A DNA stretch of 64,000 nt from Scandinavium sp036495715 (GCA_036495715.1 DASXML010000080.1:1-64000), one strand, 5' to 3'; positions 24,812 to 33,127 are shown, counted from the stretch's first letter. Translations and numbers: made by a program. The notes: generated by a model not told the origin, from the sequence alone.

Positions 24812-26890
24812 TTGCAGAAGAACAACGACATGCCACCAAAAGCAAAACGAATTCCCCACGCCATGACGCTTCATGGCGATACCCGGACCGACAACTACGC
24901 CTGGCTGCGCGATGACGATCGCGCGCGGCCGGACGTGCTCGCGTACCTGAAACAGGAAAATGACTACGGTCACGACGTCATGGCCTCGCAGCGCAGCCTG
25001 CAAGATACCGTGTTGAAAGAGATTGTTGACCGCATCCCGCAGCGCGAAGTGTCTGCACCGTACAGCAAAAATGGCTATCGCTATCGGCAGGTCTACGAAC
25101 CGGGTTGTGAATACGCCATCTATCAGCGTCAGTCGGTGCAGAAAGACGAATGGAACGACTGGGAATTGCTGCTCGATGGCAATCAGCGCGCGGCACACAG
25201 TGAGTTTTATACGCTCGGCGGCTTAGGGATTTCTCCGGATAATACGCTGATGGCGCTGACGGAGGATTATCTGTCACGTCGCCAGTATGGCCTTCGTATC
25301 CGCAATCTTGAAAACGATAACTGGTATCCTGAAACGCTGGAAAACGTTGAGCCAGGGTTTGTCTGGGGTAACGATTCACAAACGCTGTATTACGTGCGTA
25401 AACATCCCACGACGTTGCTGCCTTATCAGGTCTGGCGCCATACCGTCGGGATGCCAGTGACCGCCGATGAACTGGTGTACGAAGAACAAGACGATACCTT
25501 TTACGTGGGACTGCACAAAACCAGCTCAAAACATTATGTGATTATTCACGTCGCCAGCGCCACGACCAGTGAAGTGTATCTGCTGGATGCGGAGCTGCCG
25601 GATGCGCAGCCGCTGTGTTTCCTGCCACGACGTAAAGATCACGAATATAGCCTTGATCATTTCCAGCATAATTTCTATCTGCGCTCTAACCGCGAGGGCA
25701 AAAATTTCGGGCTGTACCGTTCGCCGGTTCGCGATGAAAGCCGCTGGGAAACGCTGATCACGCCCCGTGATGAAGTGATGCTGGAAGGCTTTACGTTATT
25801 CACTGACTGGCTGGTGGTGGAAGAGCGTCAACATGGCCTGACGAGTTTGCGGCAAATCAACCGTAAAACGCGGGAGTCCATTGGCATCGCTTTTGATGAT
25901 CCAGCATATGTAACCTGGCTTGCTTACAACCCGGAATCTGACACTTCGCGTCTGCGCTACGGCTATTCGTCGATGACCACGCCGGACACCCTGTTCGAGC
26001 TGAATATGGATACCGGCGAGCGAACGGTGCTCAAACAGCAAGAAGTGAAGGGTTTTGATGCCAGTCGCTATCGTAGCGAGCATATGTGGGTCAAGGCGCG
26101 CGATGGTGTTGAAGTGCCGGTTTCACTGGTCTATCACCGTGAGCATTTCCGTAAAGGGAATAACCCGCTGCTGGTGTACGGCTACGGCTCCTACGGCGCA
26201 AGCATGGATGCGGATTTCAGCAGCAGTCGCCTGAGTTTGCTTGATCGCGGTTTCGTCTTTGCTATCGCCCATGTTCGCGGCGGCGGTGAACTCGGTCAGC
26301 AGTGGTATGAGGACGGCAAATTCCTGCTCAAAAACAACACCTTTAATGACTATCTCGATGTGTGCGATGCGTTACTGACGCAGGGGTACGGTAGCCCGTC
26401 ACTCTGTTATGGCATGGGCGGTAGCGCGGGCGGGATGCTCATGGGAACGGTTATTAATCTGCACCCGGAGCTGTTCCACGGCGTGATTGCCCAGGTGCCA
26501 TTTGTCGATGTATTGACGACGATGCTCGATGAGTCGATTCCGTTGACCACCGGCGAATTCGAAGAGTGGGGCAATCCACAAGATCCCGAGTATTACCACT
26601 ATATGAAAGGCTACAGCCCGTATGACAACGTGGAGAAAAAAGCGTACCCGCATCTGTTGGTGACGACAGGCTTGCACGATTCACAAGTGCAATATTGGGA
26701 ACCGGCAAAATGGGTAGCGAAACTGCGTGAGCTGAAAACAGACGATAATTTGCTGTTGCTGTGCACCGATATGGATTCCGGTCACGGCGGTAAGTCAGGG
26801 CGATTCAAAAGCTACGAAGGTGTGGCGCTGGAATACACGTTCCTGATTGCGCTGGCCCAGAACACCTTGCCGGGCCGGGCGCCGCGATAA
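24812..26890 (+). CDS. ptrB: Oligopeptidase B (PtrB)
   Basis: Cytoplasmic S9A serine peptidase cleaving small peptides after Arg or Lys. It has an N-terminal seven-bladed propeller and a C-terminal alpha/beta hydrolase domain with the nucleophile in GMGGSAGGML (Ser538 in this numbering), Asp in TTGLHDSQVQYWEP and His in DMDSGHGGKSGRF. GGGGAGG at 24801-24807 best fits a TTG start at 24812 (692 residues); an ATG at 24830 (MPPKAKRIPHAM) matches the E. coli start but has no good ribosome site. Convergent with exoX: their stop codons abut. Confidence 0.95.
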   Translation: MQKNNDMPPKAKRIPHAMTLHGDTRTDNYAWLRDDDRARPDVLAYLKQENDYGHDVMASQRSLQDTVLKEIVDRIPQREVSAPYSKNGYRYRQVYEPGCEYAIYQRQSVQKDEWNDWELLLDGNQRAAHSEFYTLGGLGISPDNTLMALTEDYLSRRQYGLRIRNLENDNWYPETLENVEPGFVWGNDSQTLYYVRKHPTTLLPYQVWRHTVGMPVTADELVYEEQDDTFYVGLHKTSSKHYVIIHVASATTSEVYLLDAELPDAQPLCFLPRRKDHEYSLDHFQHNFYLRSNREGKNFGLYRSPVRDESRWETLITPRDEVMLEGFTLFTDWLVVEERQHGLTSLRQINRKTRESIGIAFDDPAYVTWLAYNPESDTSRLRYGYSSMTTPDTLFELNMDTGERTVLKQQEVKGFDASRYRSEHMWVKARDGVEVPVSLVYHREHFRKGNNPLLVYGYGSYGASMDADFSSSRLSLLDRGFVFAIAHVRGGGELGQQWYEDGKFLLKNNTFNDYLDVCDALLTQGYGSPSLCYGMGGSAGGMLMGTVINLHPELFHGVIAQVPFVDVLTTMLDESIPLTTGEFEEWGNPQDPEYYHYMKGYSPYDNVEKKAYPHLLVTTGLHDSQVQYWEPAKWVAKLRELKTDDNLLLLCTDMDSGHGGKSGRFKSYEGVALEYTFLIALAQNTLPGRAPR

Positions 26891-27550
26891 CTACTCACCG
26901 AGCCAGTGCTTAAGGGTCAAGCGCAGTTCCGGACTCATCGAGTTGAGATTATTGAACAGCCAGCGGAGGTAGCCGGGATCTTTCTCGGCAACTTCTGCCA
27001 CCGGTTTACCGCGGTATTTACCGAAATTGAACGTAGTCATCAACGCCGGGCGACCAGTGATGTCGGCCATTTGGTCGGCGGTCCAGCCGGAAACATCCAT
27101 AATATCAACCAACAGCGCCGCAGTTATGTAGCAATCATACAGCGCGCGGTGATGATGCAGGCCGGGCGGCGTGGCGACGCTGAGTTTGCGGGATTTATAC
27201 AACGCCATATTGCTGTATTTAATGCCCGGCCAAAGTCGGCGGGCGAGTTTCATGGTGCAAATCCACTCACCGTTCATCTCAGGCAACACGCGACGGTCAA
27301 AGCTGGCGTTATGCGCCACATACCAGGTGCTGCCCTGATAATGCGGCACCACGTCTTCAATCCACGGTTTGTCGGCAACCATCTCTTCAGTAATGTGATG
27401 GATAGCCATTGCCTGCGGGCTGATAGGTCGGTCCGGGCGAACGAGATGACTCATGGGATTGGTTATCTTGCCGTCAACGATGTCGACGGAGGCGATTTCA
27501 ACCACGCCTCCCTGCAAATCGCAAGTTTCCGTATCGATAACGCGTAACAT
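26891..27550 (-). CDS. exoX: Exodeoxyribonuclease X (ExoX)
   Basis: DnaQ-family 3'-5' exonuclease acting in mismatch and UV repair. The 219 residues carry the DEDDh motifs: DTET (Asp6, Glu8), the second Asp in AHNASFDRRV, and the final HHRALYDCYITAALL. A C-terminal TTFNFGKYRGKPVAEVAEKDPGYLRW segment is typical of ExoX. Start at 27550 (MLRVIDTETC) matches E. coli; an 18-residue extension is possible but not conserved. Lies 28 bp after yobB on the same strand. Confidence 0.94.
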   Translation of the reverse strand: MLRVIDTETCDLQGGVVEIASVDIVDGKITNPMSHLVRPDRPISPQAMAIHHITEEMVADKPWIEDVVPHYQGSTWYVAHNASFDRRVLPEMNGEWICTMKLARRLWPGIKYSNMALYKSRKLSVATPPGLHHHRALYDCYITAALLVDIMDVSGWTADQMADITGRPALMTTFNFGKYRGKPVAEVAEKDPGYLRWLFNNLNSMSPELRLTLKHWLGE

Positions 27551-27578
27551 GGTGCTCTCCCGGCTAAAAAGAGGCAGG

Positions 27579-28271
27579 TTATGCGTCGCAGCGGCTTTCG
27601 TCAATGGTACAGAGACTTTCTTGTAGCGGAATGATGTCGCCTTCCCAGCCGTTGGCGCATTTGCGCCCGGTTAACAGGAGTTCTCCGCTGTCGGCACGGA
27701 CGATCAGCTGCCCGTTCTCGTCCCACAGCGCGCTGCCGTCTGCATAGTTGGACTTCAACACCGCGATAGCATATCGATGCGCCAGCCGTTGGAGCTGCTG
27801 TACGGATTGCTGCTGCTGAAATTCGCAGGTGCTGGTGCCGGTTGCTAGCAGAGAGGCAAAGGGATCGAGTTCGCTGCCTTCAGCGTCGGGCGCCAATACG
27901 CTGATATGCCGGGCCTGTGGGGTAAGACACGTACCCTGGCCCTGGAGCAGGGTAAGTGGGGAACCTGCGTCAGGGATAAAAATAGCGACGCCTTTGCTGC
28001 GTTTGCCGTTCATTTCCACCGGCAATCCGACAACAATGGTCATGCCATGACGCGTCGCCGCAAAGCTCAGCGGTTGAAGCAGTTCTTCATCGGGTGGCGG
28101 GGGCAGAGGGGCGCAAGCGTTCGGGCCGGTTAATGACATTTCCGGGAACACAATCAACTGACAGGCCTGCTTTGAGGCCGCGTCGATAAAACGCAAATGG
28201 TGGGCAATATTTTCCGCAACGCTCCTGTTGCGGGCCGTGTACTGCGCAGCGGCAATCGTCCATGCGGGCAT
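27579..28271 (-). CDS. yobB: Carbon-nitrogen hydrolase-like protein YobB
   Basis: 230-residue protein of the nitrilase fold. It has the opening strand WTIAAAQYTARNRSVAENI and the FPEMSLTG motif with the first catalytic Glu (Glu44). However, no Lys occurs between residues 93 and 173, where the second catalytic residue should be, and no ICxD-like cysteine motif is seen. The length is also shorter than typical nitrilases (about 260-300). It may be catalytically inactive. Cotranscribed with exoX by position. Confidence 0.85.
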   Translation of the reverse strand: MPAWTIAAAQYTARNRSVAENIAHHLRFIDAASKQACQLIVFPEMSLTGPNACAPLPPPPDEELLQPLSFAATRHGMTIVVGLPVEMNGKRSKGVAIFIPDAGSPLTLLQGQGTCLTPQARHISVLAPDAEGSELDPFASLLATGTSTCEFQQQQSVQQLQRLAHRYAIAVLKSNYADGSALWDENGQLIVRADSGELLLTGRKCANGWEGDIIPLQESLCTIDESRCDA

Positions 28272-28379
28272 AGTGGCTTCCTTTACACTTTTCCAGACTC
28301 AGCATCCCTGAGCCAGTCATCAGAATCTTCTCAGGATTGTAGCAGGGCTAATGTAAGGAAGTGTAACAACCAATTATTC

Positions 28380-28610
28380 TTACTTCTGTTTTGGCTCGTA
28401 AGGCAGGCGGGATAAATTTACTGAGGTCAGGCGGTGCGTGATTAAGCGTTCGCGAAACCAGTCGCGCAGATGCGCAGGCTGCTCGCGTTCCACCACTTCA
28501 GCCACGATTGGCATATTGTAGCGCTCTTTAAATGCGACACTGGCGGCGGCTAAATCGACGTTGACTTTGTCCATCTCCTCTTGGGGGAGGGTGGCCAGAT
28601 TCATGTTCAT
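28380..28610 (-). CDS. holE: DNA polymerase III theta subunit (HolE)
   Basis: Small subunit that binds and stabilises the epsilon proofreading exonuclease in the polymerase III core. The 76 residues match E. coli HolE closely: DKVNVDLAAASVAFKERYNMP, EREQPAHLRDWFRERL and VNLSRLPYEP. Two ATGs stand in tandem; the second (28610) gives a 6-7 nt spacing from AAGGAG and the E. coli length. The 108-bp gap to yobB holds an imperfect inverted repeat (TTACACTT/AAGTGTAA, 28283-28366) but no gene. Confidence 0.95.
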   Translation of the reverse strand: MNMNLATLPQEEMDKVNVDLAAASVAFKERYNMPIVAEVVEREQPAHLRDWFRERLITHRLTSVNLSRLPYEPKQK

Positions 28611-28748
28611 CATGGGCTCCTTCTGTTAACGGGGCTGAAAATACTAAGAGTATCGTGAAATAGCAAGACTAACGGCGGTGAATCTCGACGTAAACATTAT
28701 ACAGAGTTATTCTTTCGTCCAGATAAATAACAAAAGGGAATGAAGATA

Positions 28749-29123
28749 ATGAATCCAATCGCCTCACGCGCGTTACGCGCCGGTGTTTTCCTGACCTGCG
28801 TTTTAACCACTTCCACCGCATTTGCTCACGCACATTTGAAACATCAATACCCTGCTGCGGATGCGCAGGTGACAGCGGCCCCGCAGGCGTTGACGCTGAA
28901 TTTCTCCGAGGGCATTGAAGTGAAATTCAGCGGCGTAACGCTGACAGGCCCGCAACAGGCAAAAATGCCTGTTGGCGCGGTGAAACTCAATGAAAAAGAT
29001 AACACCCAACTGATTGTCCCGGTTGAGCAGTCACTCAAACCTGGCGATTACACCGTTGACTGGCACGTGGTGTCGGTAGACGGGCACAAAACCAAAGGCC
29101 AGTATCATTTCAGCGTGAAATAA
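28749..29123 (+). CDS. yobA: CopC-like periplasmic protein YobA
   Basis: Periplasmic copper-resistance CopC-domain protein, 124 residues as in E. coli. It has a signal peptide (ending STAFA) and a mature N-terminus HAHLKHQYPAADAQV, with the His residues that bind copper, then a beta-barrel ending DGHKTKGQYHFSV, whose conserved DGH contributes a ligand. I prefer the ATG at 28749 because an ATG at 28740 directly abuts the AGGGA ribosome site. Followed by the CopD homologue yebZ after 2 bp, so the pair probably handles copper together. Confidence 0.92.
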   Translation: MNPIASRALRAGVFLTCVLTTSTAFAHAHLKHQYPAADAQVTAAPQALTLNFSEGIEVKFSGVTLTGPQQAKMPVGAVKLNEKDNTQLIVPVEQSLKPGDYTVDWHVVSVDGHKTKGQYHFSVK

Positions 29124-29125
29124 TC

Positions 29126-29995
29126 GTGCTGGGATGGGTGTATGTCGGGGTTCGCTGTCTGCATTTCGTTGCCGTCATGCTGGCGTTCGGCTGTGCGCTT
29201 TACGGGGCGTGGTGGGCAACGCCTCAGCTTCGTCGCCTGATGATGCAGCGTTTTCTGCCCGTGTTGCGTGCCGCATTGTTGCTCAATGCGATCTCAGCCA
29301 CGCTGATCCTAATGTTGCAGGGCGGTCTAATGGGCAACGGCTGGCAGGACGTTTTACAGCCTGATGTCTGGCTCGCCGTAATAGGCACGCGATTCGGTAG
29401 CGTCTGGCTGTGGCAGATCCTTCTGACGTGGGTTGCGCTGGCGATCGCCTGTCTCAAGCCACATCGCATGGCTTCGCTGGTGCTGATTCTCTGTATCGCG
29501 CAGTTCCTGCTCATGGCGGGCGTCGGTCACGCGGCGATGCGAGAAGGTTTATCTGGCGTGTTGCAGCGAATAAATCACGCGATCCATCTGTTATGTGCGG
29601 GAGCGTGGTTTGGTGGGTTACTGCCATTTTTGTACTGCTTGCGACTGACGAAAGGGCAATGGCGCACTTCGGCCATCAACACCATGATGCGCTATTCCCG
29701 CTACGGGCATCTTGCCGTGGCGGGCGTGGTGCTGAGTGGCATAGCCAATGCCTGGCTGATTCAGGGGCAATTGTTGACGGGATCTGCATATGGCAGCCTG
29801 CTATTAGTAAAATGTGCGTTAGTGGCGCTGATGATAGTCATCGCGTTAGTAAACAGGTATGTTCTGGTGCCGAGGATGGCGACAGACCGACAGCGAACTC
29901 AGACGCTGTTTCTGCGTACTACTCAGGCAGAAATGATGTTAGGGGTTCTGGTCATCGCGGCAGTCAGCCTGTTCGCGACCTGGGAACCGTTTTGA
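29126..29995 (+). CDS. yebZ: CopD-like membrane protein YebZ
   Basis: Polytopic inner-membrane protein of the CopD family, 289 residues with about eight hydrophobic helices. Conserved His residues occur in the first helix (RCLHFVAVML), in AGVGHAAMREG and in NHAIHLLCAGAWFGGLLP, suited to copper binding. GTG start, 2 bp after yobA; its ribosome site overlaps the yobA end (translational coupling). yebY follows after 13 bp, forming yobA-yebZ-yebY. Confidence 0.92.
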   Translation: MLGWVYVGVRCLHFVAVMLAFGCALYGAWWATPQLRRLMMQRFLPVLRAALLLNAISATLILMLQGGLMGNGWQDVLQPDVWLAVIGTRFGSVWLWQILLTWVALAIACLKPHRMASLVLILCIAQFLLMAGVGHAAMREGLSGVLQRINHAIHLLCAGAWFGGLLPFLYCLRLTKGQWRTSAINTMMRYSRYGHLAVAGVVLSGIANAWLIQGQLLTGSAYGSLLLVKCALVALMIVIALVNRYVLVPRMATDRQRTQTLFLRTTQAEMMLGVLVIAAVSLFATWEPF

Positions 29996-30008
29996 ATTAA
30001 GTGGCTAA

Positions 30009-30350
30009 ATGATGAAAAAAATCGTTTTATCAATGTTGTTATTGGCAACGTCTGGAGCTGCTTTGGCAGCACCGCAGATAATTACCGTCAGCCGATTTGA
30101 AGTCGGTAAAACGCAGTGGGCATTTAATCGTGAAGAAGTGATGCTGACTTGCCGTCCGGGCAATGCGCTGTATGCCATCAATCCCAGCACACTGGTGCAG
30201 TATCCACTGAATGCAGTGGCTGAACAGGAAGTGAAAGAAGGGAAAACCAACGCCCAGCCGATCTCCGTTATTCAGGTCGACGATCCGGCGAATGCAGGTC
30301 AAAAGATGAGTCTGGCACCGTTTATCGCGCGAGCAGAGAAACTCTGCTGA
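30009..30350 (+). CDS. yebY: Secreted protein YebY (DUF2511)
   Basis: 113-residue protein with an N-terminal signal peptide (KKIVLSMLLLATSGAALA, cleavage before APQIIT). Matches E. coli YebY in length and in REEVMLTCRPGNALYAINPSTLVQYPLNAVA. Two cysteines (in LTCRPG and at the C-terminus, EKLC) may form a disulfide. The function is not settled; a periplasmic copper-related role is suggested by the CopC/CopD neighbours. Confidence 0.92.
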   Translation: MMKKIVLSMLLLATSGAALAAPQIITVSRFEVGKTQWAFNREEVMLTCRPGNALYAINPSTLVQYPLNAVAEQEVKEGKTNAQPISVIQVDDPANAGQKMSLAPFIARAEKLC

Positions 30351-30380
30351 GCGAAGCGATAACCTATTGACTGACAATAA

Positions 30381-30418
30381 AAAACCGCAAGATTTTCTGA
30401 CGAAAGCTTGCGGTTTTT
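30381..30418 (+). terminator. Terminator after yebY
   Basis: AAAACCGCAAG (30381-30391) and CTTGCGGTTTT (30407-30417) form an 11-bp stem followed by T-rich sequence. Confidence 0.9.
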
Positions 30419-30505
30419 GCTTTTTGTGACACGTTGCTCACGGTTTTTTTCTGGCCACTTTTGTCGCGGACTGGAAAACCTGGCATGGTCATCTATTCTT
30501 AAAAG

Positions 30506-30609
30506 GCAAGGCGACTTTAGCCTGCATTAATGCCAACTTTTAGCGCACGGCTCTCTCCCAAGAGCCATTTCCCTGGACCGAATACAGGAATCGTATTCGG
30601 TCTCTTTTT
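30506..30609 (+). ncRNA. sdsR: SdsR (RyeB) small RNA
   Basis: About 104 nt matching the enterobacterial SdsR/RyeB sRNA, which I recognise from the internal GCACGGCTCTCTCCCAAGAG segment and the 3' hairpin ACCGAATAC/GTATTCGGT with its U-tract (30577-30609). CTATTCT at 30493-30499 is a good sigma-S-type -10, in keeping with the known stationary-phase control of SdsR. It acts with Hfq on several mRNAs in E. coli and Salmonella. In those species the antisense RNA RyeA/SraC is transcribed from the opposite strand across it; the same is expected here, but its ends cannot be fixed. Confidence 0.92.
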
Positions 30610-30801
30610 ATCTGCAATTCACCTCAGTGACGTGCAGCGCCAATCTCAAAAATTTCCCACACTTTCGCGACTGACCTGTTTCTTTTATACCACAACAAAA
30701 TCAGCGTTAACATTTTTTTTACAGGCGAATTTACCGTTTCTGAGGCAATATTGCGCCATCAAATTGGCAATGATGGGAGGGGATAGAGGCAGAAAAAAGA
30801 T

Positions 30802-30835
30802 AAAAAAAACCCCTTCACTTCGCAGGGTAAAGGGG
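30802..30835 (-). terminator. Minus-strand intrinsic terminator of an unassigned transcript
   Basis: On the minus strand CCCCTT (30835-30830) pairs with AAGGGG (30815-30810), followed by eight Ts (30809-30802). The transcript it would end comes from the 30.84-31.08 kb region, where I see no convincing gene. Confidence 0.65.
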
Positions 30836-30952
30836 AAAAGCTTGCAATGAATATTATATTTCGGACTTACTTTTTGCGGCTTTACAGGGATATGCAGCAC
30901 CGCGAGGTTTGGTCTGAAAGTTGCGCGTCCAGGAATGGAGTCAGTCAGACCT

Positions 30953-31004
30953 GAAACGTACGTCAATGAGCGCTCAAGAAGAATCACTCGTTGTCATACG
31001 TTTC
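30953..31004. repeat. Long imperfect inverted repeat
   Basis: GAAACGTACGTCAATGAGCG (30953-30972) and its near-complement at 30985-31004 can pair over 20 positions with three mismatches and one G-U, closed by a 12-nt loop. GAAACGTA/TACGTTTC at the base is perfect. It lies in a stretch (about 30610-31084) with no confident gene, upstream of a minus-strand terminator. No function recognised. Confidence 0.6.
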
Positions 31005-31084
31005 GTGAATAATGGTATGGCTCTGGAGGGTTTGGTTCAAATGACAACTTGTTTATTTTTGAATAGCCAGGCGTCGGGAGAGGG

Positions 31085-31228
31085 TTACTGAGGCGTGACA
31101 ATATCGGGATAAAGCAGGGTTTCGAGATAGCTGACGAAGACCCAGATTTGGTTGCTCAAGATAAACCAGAAGCCAATAACCAGCAGTAGGATAACAAGGA
31201 TTATCAGGGCAATTTCAGTTTTGCTCAT
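31085..31228 (-). CDS. Putative small single-pass membrane protein, function unknown
   Basis: A 47-residue frame: MSKTEIALIILVILLLVIGF then WFILSNQIWVFVSYLETLL and a short acidic tail. Residues 6-28 make one strong membrane helix, followed by an amphipathic part. I do not recognise the family. The sequence looks protein-like (charged start, helix, polar tail) but no Shine-Dalgarno is visible; TATCCT six bases before the ATG could be a -10 for a leaderless mRNA. Longer in-frame starts exist up to 31306. It follows the VirK-like gene on the same strand after a perfect hairpin. Confidence 0.5.
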   Translation of the reverse strand: MSKTEIALIILVILLLVIGFWFILSNQIWVFVSYLETLLYPDIVTPQ

Positions 31229-31313
31229 AGCAACAGGATACCGCAAGCGAGGCATGAGGGGCGTGTTTTGATGATAGCGAAACATCAGGGTTTCGTGCAA
31301 TGACAATGCGCGA

Positions 31314-31343
31314 AAGCATCTGCCTGGCGGCTGGCAGATGCTT
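31314..31343. repeat. Perfect 11-bp hairpin after the VirK-like gene
   Basis: AAGCATCTGCC (31314-31324) and GGCAGATGCTT (31333-31343) pair perfectly around 8 nt. No T-run follows on either strand, so it is not a classical terminator. It may be an mRNA 3'-end stabiliser. Confidence 0.6.
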
Positions 31344-31354
31344 GAACAGATGGT

Positions 31355-32305
31355 TTAAGAAGCAGGGAATAGCGCGTTAAACTGTGCCGCCATGTCATCC
31401 AGCAGCGCGAAACGACGGCGGTACTCCGCCCGTTTTTTGCTGGCGATATCTTCTATAGATTTGCGCTCCTGTTGCAGCGGCAACTGCCAACGGAATTCGT
31501 TTATTTTGACACCGTCAATGGATGCCCAAAATTCGTCATAACTGGCGTGGAAATGACGGCCTTTGCTGAACCGATAGCGCAGGGCGCGGAATACATGCCC
31601 ATTATCGCTAACCCCGGATAACGTGGTTATGCCGCATTGCATTGCCATCAATCCAAAGAATTCAATCAGGATCCGCTTAGGGAAAAGTCCGTAGCAGGCG
31701 CGAGTCGCGTGCTTAATAGCGTCATGGGACACGTCACGACGCGGTCCTTGCAAGCCGCCAACGATAAGCTCCCAGCCATCTTTTTTACGTGCAATGCTGA
31801 ATGTCGTACTGGCAAGCACCGTGTTGTCTGCGTTGCAGAACCATAGTGTGCTTTCTCCTTCGCGCTCAGCCTTGCGTGCGCAGGAGGCGTACAGTGTAAA
31901 TTGCGCACCGTCTTTACCTTCGAAGGTAAGCAAAGCGGTTTGATCAGTGGCGGTTAATGCGCTGGCCAGTTGAGGACTTTTCAGCGAATCGATGAACTGA
32001 TAGTGCCCAACAATTGCATCGGCACGCTGCGTTGATGACAATCCGCGCGCGAGGTACTGACGATGCGTTTTGCTGGGCAGCGTAACCTGGGCGTTCAGAA
32101 GTTGCATGAAATCAGGTCGCTGACCGAGGCTGTCAAGCATCAGGCGAGTCGAGCGATAAAAAATCAGGGTGCGCAGCAAAAACTTCAACCTGTAGTCGGC
32201 CTTTTTCCAGATAGGCGCGGGGGCTAATTTGCCTCTGACCAGATCGGAAATGAGATGTGCACGTGGTGCAGATGAATTCTCGGAGTGCTGGGGGGTATCT
32301 GACAA
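31355..32305 (-). CDS. VirK/YbjX family protein (DUF535)
   Basis: 316-residue protein of the VirK/YbjX family; relatives in Salmonella and Shigella affect resistance to antimicrobial peptides and virulence-factor localisation. Landmarks: LMLDSLGQRPDFMQLL, FEGKDGAQFTLYASCARKAEREGESTLWFCN, GGLQGPRRDVSHDAIKHATRACYGLFPKRILIEFFGLMA and SYDEFWASIDG. No signal peptide or membrane segment, so probably cytoplasmic or peripheral. It is absent from this place in E. coli K-12. Divergent from pphA. Confidence 0.8.
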   Translation of the reverse strand: MSDTPQHSENSSAPRAHLISDLVRGKLAPAPIWKKADYRLKFLLRTLIFYRSTRLMLDSLGQRPDFMQLLNAQVTLPSKTHRQYLARGLSSTQRADAIVGHYQFIDSLKSPQLASALTATDQTALLTFEGKDGAQFTLYASCARKAEREGESTLWFCNADNTVLASTTFSIARKKDGWELIVGGLQGPRRDVSHDAIKHATRACYGLFPKRILIEFFGLMAMQCGITTLSGVSDNGHVFRALRYRFSKGRHFHASYDEFWASIDGVKINEFRWQLPLQQERKSIEDIASKKRAEYRRRFALLDDMAAQFNALFPAS

Positions 32306-32469
32306 ACTGTTAACCTCATTATGGCGCTTAATCTATTTTAGCTATCACTTCGGCTAATCTTAATCGATTGTAAGGCTTTATTTTCAATTCGTTCAATCTT
32401 TGTTTAGCCGATCCTTTGTGCATTCTGGCGAATGTTTCATCCTCTATACTGATGTTAGAGGATAAAAGT

Positions 32470-33114
32470 ATGTATCAGAGAATCGATGGTAGCGCTTGGC
32501 GAAAGATATGGCTGATGGGTGATCTGCATGGTTGCTTTAATACGCTGATGCCAAAACTTCGGGTGCTGAAATTTAATCCCTATCAGGATCTCCTTATTTC
32601 AGTCGGCGACCTGATCGACCGTGGGCCTGACAGCTTGAAATGCCTTGAGCTTATTCATCAGCCCTGGTTTTTTGCCATTCGCGGCAATCATGAACAAATG
32701 GCGATGGATGCGCTTGAACATCACCAGTTATCATTGTGGGAATTGAACGGTGGAGAGTGGTTTGAGCATTGCTCGGCTAATCAACAAGCGTCGGCGCTGA
32801 ATTTGTTTCGAGAATGCCAACGGTTGCCTTATATAATTGAAGTGGAAACGAATACTGGCATCCATGTGATTGCGCATGCGGATTATCCGGCGACGCATTA
32901 TCAATGGCGACAAGAAGTGGACTGGCATCGGGTGCTCTGGGACAGGCAGCGCTTGAGCGATCATTTGGCGGGCCATCACACCGAAATTGACGGCGCGGAT
33001 CACTTTTGGTTTGGACATACCCCATTGAAACACCGTTACGATGCGCTGAACCAGCATTATATCGACACCGGCGCGGTGTTTGGCGGTGAGCTGACATTGG
33101 TCCAACTTCAGTAA
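32470..33114 (+). CDS. pphA: Serine/threonine protein phosphatase 1 (PphA)
   Basis: Metallophosphatase of the PPP family; in E. coli a heat-inducible phosphatase that signals protein misfolding. Motifs seen: GDLHG, VGDLIDRGPDS, RGNHEQMAMDA, VIAHADYP and FGHTPLKHR, all metal or phosphate ligands. 214 residues from the ATG at 32470 (MYQRIDGSAWRKIWL), preceded by AGAGG; earlier in-frame starts lack homology. CTATACT at 32444-32450 could be a sigma-S or sigma-70 -10. Confidence 0.92.
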   Translation: MYQRIDGSAWRKIWLMGDLHGCFNTLMPKLRVLKFNPYQDLLISVGDLIDRGPDSLKCLELIHQPWFFAIRGNHEQMAMDALEHHQLSLWELNGGEWFEHCSANQQASALNLFRECQRLPYIIEVETNTGIHVIAHADYPATHYQWRQEVDWHRVLWDRQRLSDHLAGHHTEIDGADHFWFGHTPLKHRYDALNQHYIDTGAVFGGELTLVQLQ

Positions 33115-33127
33115 CAACTCCTAATTG

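Noticed and set aside
30685..30987. 100-codon minus-strand frame between SdsR and the small membrane protein gene
   Set aside because: It reads through a strong intrinsic terminator with eight Ts and shows no protein-like pattern or ribosome site.
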